Shown piece after piece: positions 6,669 through 14,356 of a DNA stretch of 27,018 nucleotides. How positions within the stretch are numbered: the stretch's first letter is position 1; each line of letters opens with the position of its first letter. Location: contig UQQA01000018.1 of the NCBI GenBank assembly GCA_900543105.1, forward strand, positions 1-27,018, written 5' to 3'. Below the pieces are notes generated by a model. That model did not search any database. It saw only the letters and a program-made list of their open reading frames with translations, and was not told where the DNA came from. The translations under genes and the position numbers were made by a program. Origin of the DNA: an uncultured Ruminococcus sp. GTDB taxonomy: Bacteria; Bacillota; Clostridia; Oscillospirales; Ruminococcaceae.

Positions 6669-7316
6669 ATGGCACAGAAACGAAATTACCAGCTTGAACT
6701 TGAACACATTTTAAATAGTATAGGCCCCGGTTCTCCGCCGAAGCTTCTTCTTCAAAGCTGCTGTGCGCCTTGTTCAAGCTATGTTCTCGAATATCTCTCA
6801 AATTATTTTTCGATAACGGTATTCTATTTTAACCCCAACATTTACCCCGAAGAGGAATTTTACAAGCGAAGCGCCGAGCAGAAACGTCTGCTTTCGCTTA
6901 TGAACTTTAAGTATCCCGTTGATTTCACCGAGATCGGATATCAGTCCGAGCGGTTCTACGCCGCAGTAAAAGGACTTGAACATATCAGAGAGGGCGGTGA
7001 GCGCTGTTACGCCTGCTACAAGCTTCGTCTTGAACAGACTGCAGAGCTCGCCAAGGAGCGCGGGTTCGACTTTTTCACCACAACACTTTCGATAAGTCCG
7101 TACAAAAACGCTGACTGGCTCAACGAGATCGGCGAAGCGCTTGCGCAGAAATACGGCGTTCGCTATCTTACATCGGATTTCAAGAAAAAGAACGGCTACA
7201 AACGCTCGACGGAGCTTTCGGAAAGCTTCGGAATGTATCGCCAGAACTACTGCGGCTGCGTTTTCTCAATGAAAGAACGCGAAGAGGCAATCAAAAACAA
7301 GGAACGAAAGGAATAA
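6669..7316 (+). CDS. queH: Epoxyqueuosine reductase QueH
   Basis: QueH reduces epoxyqueuosine to queuosine in tRNA wobble position 34, replacing the cobalamin enzyme QueG. The 215-residue product carries the family's cysteine/aspartate metal-site signature: CCAPC (Cys31, Cys32, Cys35), CYAC (Cys113, Cys116) and YCGC (Cys195, Cys197), along with NPNIYPEEEF and YLTSDFKKKNGYKRS. These residues hold an iron-sulfur cluster beside further iron in characterised QueH. The gene starts two bases after the Cys-rich feo gene, so it is presumably co-transcribed with iron uptake. No other queuosine gene is in the window. Confidence 0.93.
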   Translation: MAQKRNYQLELEHILNSIGPGSPPKLLLQSCCAPCSSYVLEYLSNYFSITVFYFNPNIYPEEEFYKRSAEQKRLLSLMNFKYPVDFTEIGYQSERFYAAVKGLEHIREGGERCYACYKLRLEQTAELAKERGFDFFTTTLSISPYKNADWLNEIGEALAQKYGVRYLTSDFKKKNGYKRSTELSESFGMYRQNYCGCVFSMKEREEAIKNKERKE

Positions 7317-7320
7317 AATT

Positions 7321-8274
7321 ATGGAAATAAAAGGATTTACCTACGGCTTTGACGCACGAAAGGGTATGCTTACCGACCCCCGCGCAATTGAATCGATGGA
7401 AAAGCTTGCATCGCTCGGCACGAACTGGGTCTGCCTTGCAATGACTGTCGAGCAGGATCATTTTTACTCGACAAAATTCGGTTTCGACTACCGAAAGCAC
7501 TCGACAGACAAGGAGCTGACCTTTGCGATAAACAAGCTCAAAGCTCTCGGTCAGAAGATATGCCTTAAGCCTATCCTCAACTGCGCCGACGGCACCTGGA
7601 GAGCGAACATTGGCTTTCCCGAGGCTGACTGGGGCGATGTTGACTACTGGAAAGAATGGTTCTCATGCTATACGGCGTTTATATGCCACTATGCCGAGAT
7701 CGCCGAAGATACGGGCTGCGAAATGCTTTGCATAGGCTGTGAAATGCTCGGAACGGAGCGCAAGGAGGAACATTGGCGTTCACTCATTGCAGAAGTCCGC
7801 AAGATCTATCACGGCGAACTCGTTTACAACGCAAATCATGGCAAGGAACGCAACATCAAATGGTTCGATGCTGTCGATTACATCGGAACTTCGGCATATT
7901 ACCCCGTTTCAAACGGTGCAGGTGCTTCGCTTGAAGATATGTGCAGGGCTTGGGAATACCATAAAAAAGAACTTGCGGCACTTTCCGCCGAGCTTGGCAA
8001 AAAGATAATATTTATGGAGATAGGCTGCCGAAGCGCAAGCGGCTGTTCCTCGATGCCGTGGGACTTCACCCACCCCGATCTCCCCTACGATGAGGACGAG
8101 CAGGCGAATTTCTACGAATCCGCTATGAAAACTATGTGGGACGAAGACTGGTTCTGCGGTTTCTTCTGGTGGGACTGGTACACATTCCTTCCTACGAAGG
8201 AAAAGGAGCTTGGTTTTTCAATTTACGGAAAGAAAACCGAGGATATCGTCAGAAAGATGTACACGAACAACTGA
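7321..8274 (+). CDS. Glycoside hydrolase family 113-like protein (beta-mannanase type TIM barrel)
   Basis: The 317-residue protein has no signal peptide, so it should act in the cytoplasm, probably on imported manno-oligosaccharides. It resembles GH113 enzymes: GFTYGFDARKGM at the N-terminus, LKPILNCADGTWRANI, IGCEM with the likely acid/base Glu141, and FMEIGCRSASG with the likely nucleophile Glu233. The C-terminal GFFWWDWYTF strand fits the closing beta-strand. Glutamates after beta-strands 4 and 7 fit clan GH-A. It starts four bases after queH, with its ribosome site inside the queH end. Activity on mannan is inferred from family only, and its link to the iron operon may be incidental read-through. 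Confidence 0.82.
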   Translation: MEIKGFTYGFDARKGMLTDPRAIESMEKLASLGTNWVCLAMTVEQDHFYSTKFGFDYRKHSTDKELTFAINKLKALGQKICLKPILNCADGTWRANIGFPEADWGDVDYWKEWFSCYTAFICHYAEIAEDTGCEMLCIGCEMLGTERKEEHWRSLIAEVRKIYHGELVYNANHGKERNIKWFDAVDYIGTSAYYPVSNGAGASLEDMCRAWEYHKKELAALSAELGKKIIFMEIGCRSASGCSSMPWDFTHPDLPYDEDEQANFYESAMKTMWDEDWFCGFFWWDWYTFLPTKEKELGFSIYGKKTEDIVRKMYTNN

Positions 8275-8398
8275 TTTCTGCAAGTTTTGTTTGATAATAA
8301 TTCATAAATTGGCTTTCTTTGGCAGCAAATCACACTTTTTATGTTAAAAATGCCTAAATATCGTCAAAATGATATGTTAATTTCATCTTGTTTTTACC

Positions 8399-8427
8399 TT
8401 GACTTTTGCGGTTTAAAAAGGTATCAT
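8399..8427 (+). promoter_or_regulatory. Sigma-A promoter of livJ
   Basis: TTGACT (8399-8404) and TATCAT (8422-8427) are separated by 17 bases. A leader of about 110 bases follows, containing a possible GCCGCAT/GTGTGGC hairpin around 8482-8501. The rest of the 8275-8398 gap shows nothing clear. Confidence 0.7.
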
Positions 8428-8545
8428 TTATATAGTGTAAAAGGTAACGGGGAAAAATTGAATTAAGTGACCCTCGTTCCTTGCCGCATACCGCCGTGTG
8501 GCTTTGCATAACACATCAAATATGGCGGAGAAAAGGGAGTTTATT

Positions 8546-9781
8546 ATGAAATTTTCCAAGAAAATTCTTGCATTCAGCCTTGCTGCTTGCATGACAGTAC
8601 CCTTCCTTGCAGGCTGTTCAAGCAAGGATACAACAACCGATGACAGCACAGCTGACGCTGCAAGCACTGCTGATTCCGGTGACTTCACAGGCACACTCGT
8701 TATCGGCGGTATCGGCCCTGTAACAGGCGGTGCTGCAGTTTACGGAAACGCTGTAAAGAACGGCATTCAGCTTGCTATTGACGAGATCAATGCAGCAGGC
8801 GGCGTAAACGGCATCAAGCTCGAGCTCAATTTCCAGGACGATGAGCATAACGAAGAAAAGGCTGTAAATGCTTACAACACACTTAAGGATAAGGATATGA
8901 AGCTCCTTATCGGTACAGTTACATCCAACCCCTGCATCGCTGTTGCCGCTGAAACAGTTAAGGACAATATGTTCCAGCTCACACCTTCGGGTTCCGCTGT
9001 TGACTGCGTTGCAAACGACAATGCATTCCGTATCTGCTTCAACGATCCTAACCAGGGCGTTGCTTCCGCACAGTATATCGCTCAGAACGGACTTGCTTCC
9101 AAGGTCGCTGTAATTTACGACAGCTCCGACGTTTACTCAACAGGTATTTACGAAAAGTTCGCTGCAGAAGCTGCTAATCAGAACATCGATGTAGTTGCTG
9201 CAGAAGCATTCACTTCCGACTCCAAGACCGACTTCTCCGTACAGATCCAGAAGGTTCAGGAATCCGGTGCAGAGCTTCTCTTCCTCCCTATTTACTATCA
9301 GGAAGCAGCTCTTATCCTCCAGCAGGCTTCCAAGGCTGGTCTTGCAGTTAAGTATTTCGGCTGCGACGGTCTTGACGGACTTATCGATCAGCTCGGTGAT
9401 GATGTTGCGATCGCTGAGGGCGTAATGCTCCTTACTCCTTTCGCTGCTGATGCTAAGGACGAAAAGACAGTTGCTTTCACAACAGCTTACAAGGCTGCTT
9501 ACAACAACGAAGTTCCTATCCAGTTCGCTGCTGACGGCTACGATGCAGTTTATGCTGTAAAGGCTGCTATTGAAAAGGCAGGCATCACAGATGCTTCTAT
9601 CTCCGCTTCCGACCTCTGCGACGCTCTCAAGACCGCTATGACAGAGATCACAGTTGAAGGCGTTACAGGTACGATCACATGGACAGCTGACGGCGAACCT
9701 ACAAAGGATCCTAAGGCTATGGAGATCGTTGTTACAGAAAACGAAGACGGCACAAAGACTGGTTCTTACGCTGCTCTTTAA
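8546..9781 (+). CDS. livJ: Branched-chain amino acid ABC transporter, substrate-binding lipoprotein
   Basis: This is the extracytoplasmic receptor of a HAAT-family importer. The 411-residue product has a lipoprotein signal peptide with lipobox LAGC (Cys24), a Ser/Thr/Asp-rich linker (about 25-45), then a Peripla_BP_6 type domain opening IGGIGPVTGGAAVYGNAVKN. The ATG at 8546 was chosen because AAGGGAG precedes it and it opens a proper signal peptide; an upstream in-frame ATG gives a hydrophilic N-extension. Codon use is markedly biased to few codons, suggesting high expression. A strong terminator separates it from livH, as expected for a binding protein made in excess. Specificity among Leu/Ile/Val or other amides is not determinable. 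Confidence 0.93.
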   Translation: MKFSKKILAFSLAACMTVPFLAGCSSKDTTTDDSTADAASTADSGDFTGTLVIGGIGPVTGGAAVYGNAVKNGIQLAIDEINAAGGVNGIKLELNFQDDEHNEEKAVNAYNTLKDKDMKLLIGTVTSNPCIAVAAETVKDNMFQLTPSGSAVDCVANDNAFRICFNDPNQGVASAQYIAQNGLASKVAVIYDSSDVYSTGIYEKFAAEAANQNIDVVAAEAFTSDSKTDFSVQIQKVQESGAELLFLPIYYQEAALILQQASKAGLAVKYFGCDGLDGLIDQLGDDVAIAEGVMLLTPFAADAKDEKTVAFTTAYKAAYNNEVPIQFAADGYDAVYAVKAAIEKAGITDASISASDLCDALKTAMTEITVEGVTGTITWTADGEPTKDPKAMEIVVTENEDGTKTGSYAAL

Positions 9782-9808
9782 TTAATAAGTTAATTAATTA
9801 TCGCATCA

Positions 9809-9853
9809 TAAGGTCCGTATAAATTTTTGTGCGGACCTTATTTGCTTTTTTTT
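9809..9853 (+). terminator. Rho-independent terminator between livJ and livH
   Basis: A 9-bp TAAGGTCCG/CGGACCTTA stem (9809-9817 with 9832-9840) is followed by a T-rich tract to 9853. The -35 box of the next promoter lies inside that tract. Confidence 0.88.
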
Positions 9854-9870
9854 GAGAAATATGTTATAAT
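9842..9870 (+). promoter_or_regulatory. Promoter for livHMGF
   Basis: TTGCTT (9842-9847) and extended -10 TGTTATAAT (9862-9870) are separated by 17 bases. The promoter overlaps the livJ terminator tail, so downstream genes can be expressed independently of livJ read-through. Confidence 0.7.
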
Positions 9871-9877
9871 AGATCAG

Positions 9878-9929
9878 CTGCTGTAAATTAAAGCATCTTC
9901 AAAGGCGAAAATGCTTTAACTTGCAGCAG
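9878..9929 (+). promoter_or_regulatory. 19-bp hairpin at the 5' end of the livH leader
   Basis: Arms 9878-9896 and 9911-9929 pair over 19 positions with one wobble and one mismatch around a 14-base loop. The hairpin starts at the predicted transcription start. No T tract follows, so it is not a terminator. It may protect the mRNA 5' end or bind a regulator. Confidence 0.65.
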
Positions 9930-9964
9930 AAATATAAAATAAAGAGAAAGGAGCTGAAGCTCTT

Positions 9965-10846
9965 ATGATGAGTTTCATTTCTTACCTTGTAAACGGAATA
10001 AGCCTCGGAAGCATCTACGCGCTTATCGCTCTTGGCTACACAATGGTTTACGGAATCGCAAAAATGCTTAATTTCGCACACGGTGATATCATTATGGTCG
10101 GAGGATTCACGATCTTTACCGCAATGTCCACCGCTTGGTGTCCTGTATGGCTCTCAGTCATTATCGGCATCGTTGTCTGCACAGTCCTTGGCATAGTTAT
10201 CGAAAAGGTCGCTTACAAGCCGTTAAGAAGTGCTCCTCCGCTAGCTGTACTTATCACTGCTATCGGCGTCAGCTACTTGCTCCAGAACGTTGCCCTGCTC
10301 ATTTTCGGCTCGGCTTCGCAGAGCTTCACATCTGTTGTAAAGAACGTTGCTCCCGTTACTGTCGGCGGAGTTACTATTTCAATGGAAACGATAATCTCTA
10401 TCGTTGTTTCGCTCATTATCATGGTATGCCTTACATTCTTCATCAACAAGACAAAGGCAGGAAAGGCTATGCTCGCCGTTTCGGAAGATAAGGGTGCCGC
10501 ACAGCTCATGGGCATCAATGTAAATGCTACTATTTCGCTTACATTCGCCATCGGTTCTGCACTCGCAGGCGTTGCAAGCGTGCTTCTCTGCTCATCGTAT
10601 CCTCAGATCAGCCCTTACACGGGTTCTATGCCGGGCATCAAGGCATTCGTTGCAGCTGTTTTCGGCGGTATCGGAAGTATTCCGGGCGCTATGATCGGAG
10701 GTATCCTCCTCGGCATTATCGAAAACCTTTCAAAGGCTTATATTTCTTCACAGCTTTCCGATGCTATCGTATTCCTTGTACTTATCGTTGTTCTCATCGT
10801 TAAGCCTACGGGAATCATGGGCAAAAAAATAAGCGAAAAGGTATAA
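9965..10846 (+). CDS. livH: Branched-chain amino acid ABC transporter permease LivH
   Basis: LivH is one of the two membrane permeases of the importer. The 293-residue protein opens with GISLGSIYALIALGYTMVYGIAKMLNFAHGDIIMVGGF, the characteristic LivH start, and has about eight hydrophobic segments. The cytoplasmic coupling region is MGINVNATISLTFAIGSALAGVASVL. The ribosome site AAGGAG lies 11 bases before the first of two adjacent ATG codons; either could be used. It is followed by livM with a 12-base gap. Confidence 0.95.
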   Translation: MMSFISYLVNGISLGSIYALIALGYTMVYGIAKMLNFAHGDIIMVGGFTIFTAMSTAWCPVWLSVIIGIVVCTVLGIVIEKVAYKPLRSAPPLAVLITAIGVSYLLQNVALLIFGSASQSFTSVVKNVAPVTVGGVTISMETIISIVVSLIIMVCLTFFINKTKAGKAMLAVSEDKGAAQLMGINVNATISLTFAIGSALAGVASVLLCSSYPQISPYTGSMPGIKAFVAAVFGGIGSIPGAMIGGILLGIIENLSKAYISSQLSDAIVFLVLIVVLIVKPTGIMGKKISEKV

Positions 10847-10858
10847 GGAGGCGCAGGT

Positions 10859-11932
10859 ATGAAAAAAACTACTTTAAACAACATTATAACCTGCGGAATG
10901 GTACTTGTACTTTTCATTGTATGTGGGATCCTTTCCTCAGCAGGTGTTCTCGGCAGCAAATTGAGCGGCTTGCTCATTCCTATCGGAATTTACATAATCC
11001 TTTCGATCTCACTCAACCTCACAGTTGGTATTCTCGGCGAGCTTTCACTCGGTCATGCAGGCTTTATGTGTGTCGGTGCTTATGTCGGCGGCGTATTTTC
11101 AATTCTTGTTCAGGACGTTGTGACCGTTTCATGGCTCAGAATAACGCTTGCTATCATCATCGGCGGTATTGCCGCTGCGATATTCGGCGTTCTAATCGGT
11201 ATCCCTGTTCTCCGACTCAGAGGCGACTACCTCGCTATCGTTACGCTTGGCTTCGGTGAGATCATCAAAAGCATTTCCAATAACATTTACCTTGTAAAAG
11301 ATGTAAACGACCTTCACTTCTCGTTCGCTTCTCCGGTTTCGGGAACGGACGCTGCAACTGCCGTTGATATTTTCAAGGGCGCGCAGGGCATCAAAGCTCC
11401 GCAGGATACAACGCTTGTTATCGTTGTTATCGTCCTTATGATAAGCCTTATCGTTATAATGAACCTCGTTGATTCAAAAACAGGCCGTGCTTGTATGGCT
11501 ATCAGAGATAACTACATCGCTGCGCAGTCGGTCGGCATCAACGTTACAAAGTACAGACTTGTTGCTTTCGTTGTTTCCGCAGCTATCGCAGGTGTTGCAG
11601 GCGTTCTCTACTCCCACTCGCTCGCAGTTCTTGCCCCCAAAAAGTTCGACTATAACCTTTCGATACTTATTCTCGTATTCGTCGTTCTCGGCGGACTTGG
11701 CAGCATGAGAGGTTCTATCATTGCAACTATCGTTCTCTATGCACTTCCCGAAATATTCCGTGAAGTCGGAGATTACCGTATGCTCATCTACGCTATCGTT
11801 CTTATCGCAATGATGATCTTCAAGAACGCTCCTTACTTCAAGGATCTTTTTGAAAAGATCAAGGCACTCCCCGTATTTGATAAGTTTAAAACAAAAAATA
11901 AAGTAAAGGCTGTCGGAGGTGAATCGAAATGA
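10859..11932 (+). CDS. livM: Branched-chain amino acid ABC transporter permease LivM
   Basis: This is the second permease of the importer. The 357-residue membrane protein shows LSLNLTVGILGELSLGHAGFMCVGAYVGG, the family core in the first third, then GIPVLRLRGDYLAIVTLGFGEIIK and the cytoplasmic coupling loop SVGINVTKYRLVAFVVSAAIAGVAG. A hydrophilic basic tail of about 30 residues ends the protein. The ribosome site is AAGGAGG. It overlaps livG by four bases, so the permease and ATPase are coupled. The length agrees with Firmicute LivM. Confidence 0.95.
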   Translation: MKKTTLNNIITCGMVLVLFIVCGILSSAGVLGSKLSGLLIPIGIYIILSISLNLTVGILGELSLGHAGFMCVGAYVGGVFSILVQDVVTVSWLRITLAIIIGGIAAAIFGVLIGIPVLRLRGDYLAIVTLGFGEIIKSISNNIYLVKDVNDLHFSFASPVSGTDAATAVDIFKGAQGIKAPQDTTLVIVVIVLMISLIVIMNLVDSKTGRACMAIRDNYIAAQSVGINVTKYRLVAFVVSAAIAGVAGVLYSHSLAVLAPKKFDYNLSILILVFVVLGGLGSMRGSIIATIVLYALPEIFREVGDYRMLIYAIVLIAMMIFKNAPYFKDLFEKIKALPVFDKFKTKNKVKAVGGESK

Positions 11933-12699
11933 GTGAAGCAACGCCTATGCTCGAAATAAAAAACCTTGCGATCCAGTTCGGCGGTCTTAAGGCTGTTGAC
12001 AACCTTAATCTTACGATAAAAAAGAATCAGCTTTACGGTCTTATCGGTCCTAACGGTGCAGGAAAAACGACCGTGTTCAATATGCTCACGGGCGTGTACA
12101 AGCCGACAGCGGGCACGATCTACCTTGACGGTGAAAACATCACGGGCAAGTCCCCTGCACAGATCAACCGTCACGGCATTGCCCGTACTTTCCAGAATAT
12201 CCGTCTTTTCAAGGATATGTCAGTTCTTGACAATGTTAAGGTGGGACTTCACAACCAGAAAAAATATACCGCAATTGAGGGTGTTCTCCGCCTTCCCCGT
12301 TATTTCAAGGAAGAAAAGGAGATGGACAAAAAGGCTCTTGAACTGCTCAAAGTCTTTGAACTTGACGGTGAAAAGGACACACTTTCTTCCAATCTTCCTT
12401 ACGGCAAGCAGAGAAAGCTTGAAATTGCCCGTGCGCTTGCAACAAATCCTAAGCTTCTGCTCCTCGACGAGCCTGCCGCAGGTATGAACCCTAACGAAAC
12501 AGCGGAGCTTATGGATAATATCCGCTTTATAATCGAAAAATTTGATATGACTGTTCTTCTTATCGAGCATGATATGAAGCTCGTTTCGGGAATATGCGAG
12601 GAAGTTACCGTCCTCAACTTCGGTCAGGAGCTTGCTCAGGGCATTACTACCAATGTTCTCAACGACCCGAAGGTCATCACCGCATATTTAGGAGAATAA
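11929..12699 (+). CDS. livG: Branched-chain amino acid ABC transporter ATPase LivG
   Basis: LivG is one of two ATPases that power the importer. The 256-residue protein has Walker A GPNGAGKT, a Q-loop at RTFQNIRLF, Walker B LLLLDEPAAGMNP and the switch His in LLIEHDMKLV. The signature reads LPYGKQRKLEIARAL, where LSYGxQR is more common; Leu-Pro-Tyr-Gly is a known LivG variant. The C-terminal NDPKVITAYLGE is diagnostic for this family. It overlaps livM by four bases and precedes livF by 13. Confidence 0.95.
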   Translation: MSEATPMLEIKNLAIQFGGLKAVDNLNLTIKKNQLYGLIGPNGAGKTTVFNMLTGVYKPTAGTIYLDGENITGKSPAQINRHGIARTFQNIRLFKDMSVLDNVKVGLHNQKKYTAIEGVLRLPRYFKEEKEMDKKALELLKVFELDGEKDTLSSNLPYGKQRKLEIARALATNPKLLLLDEPAAGMNPNETAELMDNIRFIIEKFDMTVLLIEHDMKLVSGICEEVTVLNFGQELAQGITTNVLNDPKVITAYLGE

Positions 12700-12712
12700 G
12701 GAGGAAAACCCT

Positions 12713-13423
12713 ATGTCAATGCTTCACGTTGAAAACTTAGAGGTCTATTACGGCGCAATCCACGCAATAAAAGGTGTTTCCTTCGATGTTGAGCAGGGCG
12801 AGATCATCGCTCTCATCGGTGCTAACGGCGCAGGAAAGACCACCATTCTTCATACGATAACAGGTCTTGTTCCCGCTCATTCCGGAAGCGTTACCTTTAA
12901 CGGCGTAAACCTCACAAAAACGCCTGCGCACAAGATAGTCGGTCTCGGAATGGCACACGTCCCCGAGGGAAGACGTATTTTCCAGCAGCTTACCGTATTT
13001 GAAAATCTTATGCTCGGCGCTTACACACGAACAGACAAGGCAGAAATCGAGGACACGCTTTCCACCGTTTTCAAGCGTTTTCCGCGTCTTGAAGAGCGCC
13101 GTACACAGATCGCAGGTACTCTTTCGGGCGGTGAACAGCAGATGCTCGCAATGGGCAGAGCGCTTATGTCCCACCCGTCCATCATTCTTATGGACGAACC
13201 GTCAATGGGTCTATCTCCGCTCTATGTTTCGGAAATTTTCGATATCATTCAGTCGGTAAACAGCACAGGAACAACGGTTCTTCTCGTTGAACAGAATGCT
13301 AAAAAAGCTCTTTCCATTGCAAACCGTGCTTACGTTCTCGAAACGGGAAACATCACGCTTTCGGGCGATGCCAAGGATCTTATAAACGATGATTCCGTTA
13401 AAAAAGCTTATCTCGGCGAATAA
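12713..13423 (+). CDS. livF: Branched-chain amino acid ABC transporter ATPase LivF
   Basis: LivF is the partner ATPase of LivG. The 236-residue protein has Walker A GANGAGKT, the family marker VPEGRRIFQQLTVFENLMLGAY, signature LSGGEQQMLAMGRAL, Walker B IILMDEPSMGLSP, the switch residue in LLVEQNAKKALSIA, and the terminal AYLGE. A strong AAGGAGG ribosome site precedes the ATG, and a second ATG lies two codons later. The cytidylate-kinase-like gene follows after 12 bases, so the operon continues past the transporter. Confidence 0.95.
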   Translation: MSMLHVENLEVYYGAIHAIKGVSFDVEQGEIIALIGANGAGKTTILHTITGLVPAHSGSVTFNGVNLTKTPAHKIVGLGMAHVPEGRRIFQQLTVFENLMLGAYTRTDKAEIEDTLSTVFKRFPRLEERRTQIAGTLSGGEQQMLAMGRALMSHPSIILMDEPSMGLSPLYVSEIFDIIQSVNSTGTTVLLVEQNAKKALSIANRAYVLETGNITLSGDAKDLINDDSVKKAYLGE

Positions 13424-13435
13424 GGAGGATATGAA

Positions 13436-14053
13436 ATGAACAATCTTGTCATCACAATTTCAAGAGAATTCGGCAGCGGCGGTCACAAGATCGGCACAAT
13501 GCTGAGTGAAAAGCTCGGTATCCCCTATTACGACAAAGACCTTATAAAGCTTGCTTCCGAGCAGAGCGGCATCAACGAAAATCTTTTCGGACTTGCCGAT
13601 GAAAAATCCAAAAACAGCATTTTCAGGAAGTCAAAGGTTTACAGCGGTGATATAACTTCGCCTGACAGTCCGAATTTCACCTCGGAAGAAAACCTCTTCA
13701 ACTATCAGGCAAAGGTCATAAAGGAACTTGCGGAGCAGAAATCCCCCTGCATCATCATCGGAAGATGCGCTGACTTCGTTCTCAGAGACAGAGAAAGAAC
13801 TCTCCGCCTTTTCATCTGGGCTGATAAGGAAAACTGCATAAAGAACACTATGGAAGTTCTTGGCTTTGACCGAAAAGAGGCTGAAAAACAGATAGAAAAG
13901 ATCAACCGTGAGCGCAGCACTTATTACAAGGCTCACACGGGACGTGAATGGGATAATGCACGCAACTATGATTTCTGCATCAACACAAGCGAACACGGTT
14001 TTGAGAAAAGCACACAGATCATTCTTGACTTTATCAATGTTATGTATAAATAA
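13436..14053 (+). CDS. Cytidylate kinase-like family protein
   Basis: The 205-residue protein begins NLVITISREFGSGGHKIGTMLSEKLGIPYYDKDLI, a P-loop-type opening (SREFGSGG) of the cytidylate-kinase-like family often found outside the true cmk locus. Later features include IIIGRCADFVLRDRERTLRLFIWAD and an Arg-rich lid INRERSTYYKAHTGREWDN. True CMP kinases carry a fuller CMP-binding insert, so a nucleotide substrate is possible but unproven. It is the last gene of the liv operon, with an AAGGAGG ribosome site, and is closed by a strong terminator. A regulatory or housekeeping role tied to amino-acid supply is only a guess. Confidence 0.85.
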   Translation: MNNLVITISREFGSGGHKIGTMLSEKLGIPYYDKDLIKLASEQSGINENLFGLADEKSKNSIFRKSKVYSGDITSPDSPNFTSEENLFNYQAKVIKELAEQKSPCIIIGRCADFVLRDRERTLRLFIWADKENCIKNTMEVLGFDRKEAEKQIEKINRERSTYYKAHTGREWDNARNYDFCINTSEHGFEKSTQIILDFINVMYK

Positions 14054-14057
14054 AAAC

Positions 14058-14088
14058 AAAAGCTGTCGTTTCCATACGGCAGCTTTTT
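14058..14088 (+). terminator. Rho-independent terminator of the livHMGF operon
   Basis: AAAAGCTGTCG (14058-14068) pairs with CGGCAGCTTTT, with one wobble, around an 8-base loop and ends in T5. A 162-bp inverted-repeat element begins one base later. Confidence 0.88.
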
Positions 14089-14250
14089 ATACTAATTTCA
14101 AATCGTTCTATAGACAAGGACGGCAGATAGAATTTTACCAATCAAGGAAGGCGACCGCAGGCAGGCTTGATGCCTGACAAGGGAGCCTGACGCAGAGTGG
14201 TGAAATTATAGCTGTCGTATCTGTCTATAGGTTGATTTGAAATTAGTATT
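14089..14250. mobile_element. 162-bp MITE-like inverted-repeat element with structured core
   Basis: The ends are perfect 16-base inverted repeats, ATACTAATTTCAAATC at 14089-14104 and its complement at 14235-14250. Inside, CTATAGACA arms and further complementary blocks continue the pairing for about 35 bases on each side. The centre, roughly 14139-14196, is GC-richer with CAGGC/GCCTG hairpins. It is flanked by TA on both sides, encodes no protein and sits between a terminator and the secD promoter. It looks like a non-autonomous transposon derivative or a repeat that makes a folded RNA. The transposase source is not in the window. Confidence 0.7.
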
Positions 14251-14273
14251 ATATAATTTGTGCGATTTGCCAT

Positions 14274-14302
14274 TGACTTTTTGCAAATAAAATGTTATAA
14301 TA
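14274..14302 (+). promoter_or_regulatory. Sigma-A promoter of secDF
   Basis: TTGACT (14274-14279) and extended -10 TGTTATAAT (14294-14302) have 17-base spacing. A TGTCGGA/TCCGACA hairpin (14317-14339) lies in the leader just before the AGGAGG ribosome site (14344-14349). Confidence 0.8.
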
Positions 14303-14356
14303 AAACGATAATTTGTGTCGGAGTGTTTTTATCCGACAATTTTAGGAGGTTAAAAC

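Noticed and set aside
14105..14234. A riboswitch in the 162-bp element
   Set aside because: Near-perfect terminal inverted repeats and symmetric arms fit a mobile element better than an aptamer, and it lies upstream of the secDF promoter rather than in its leader.
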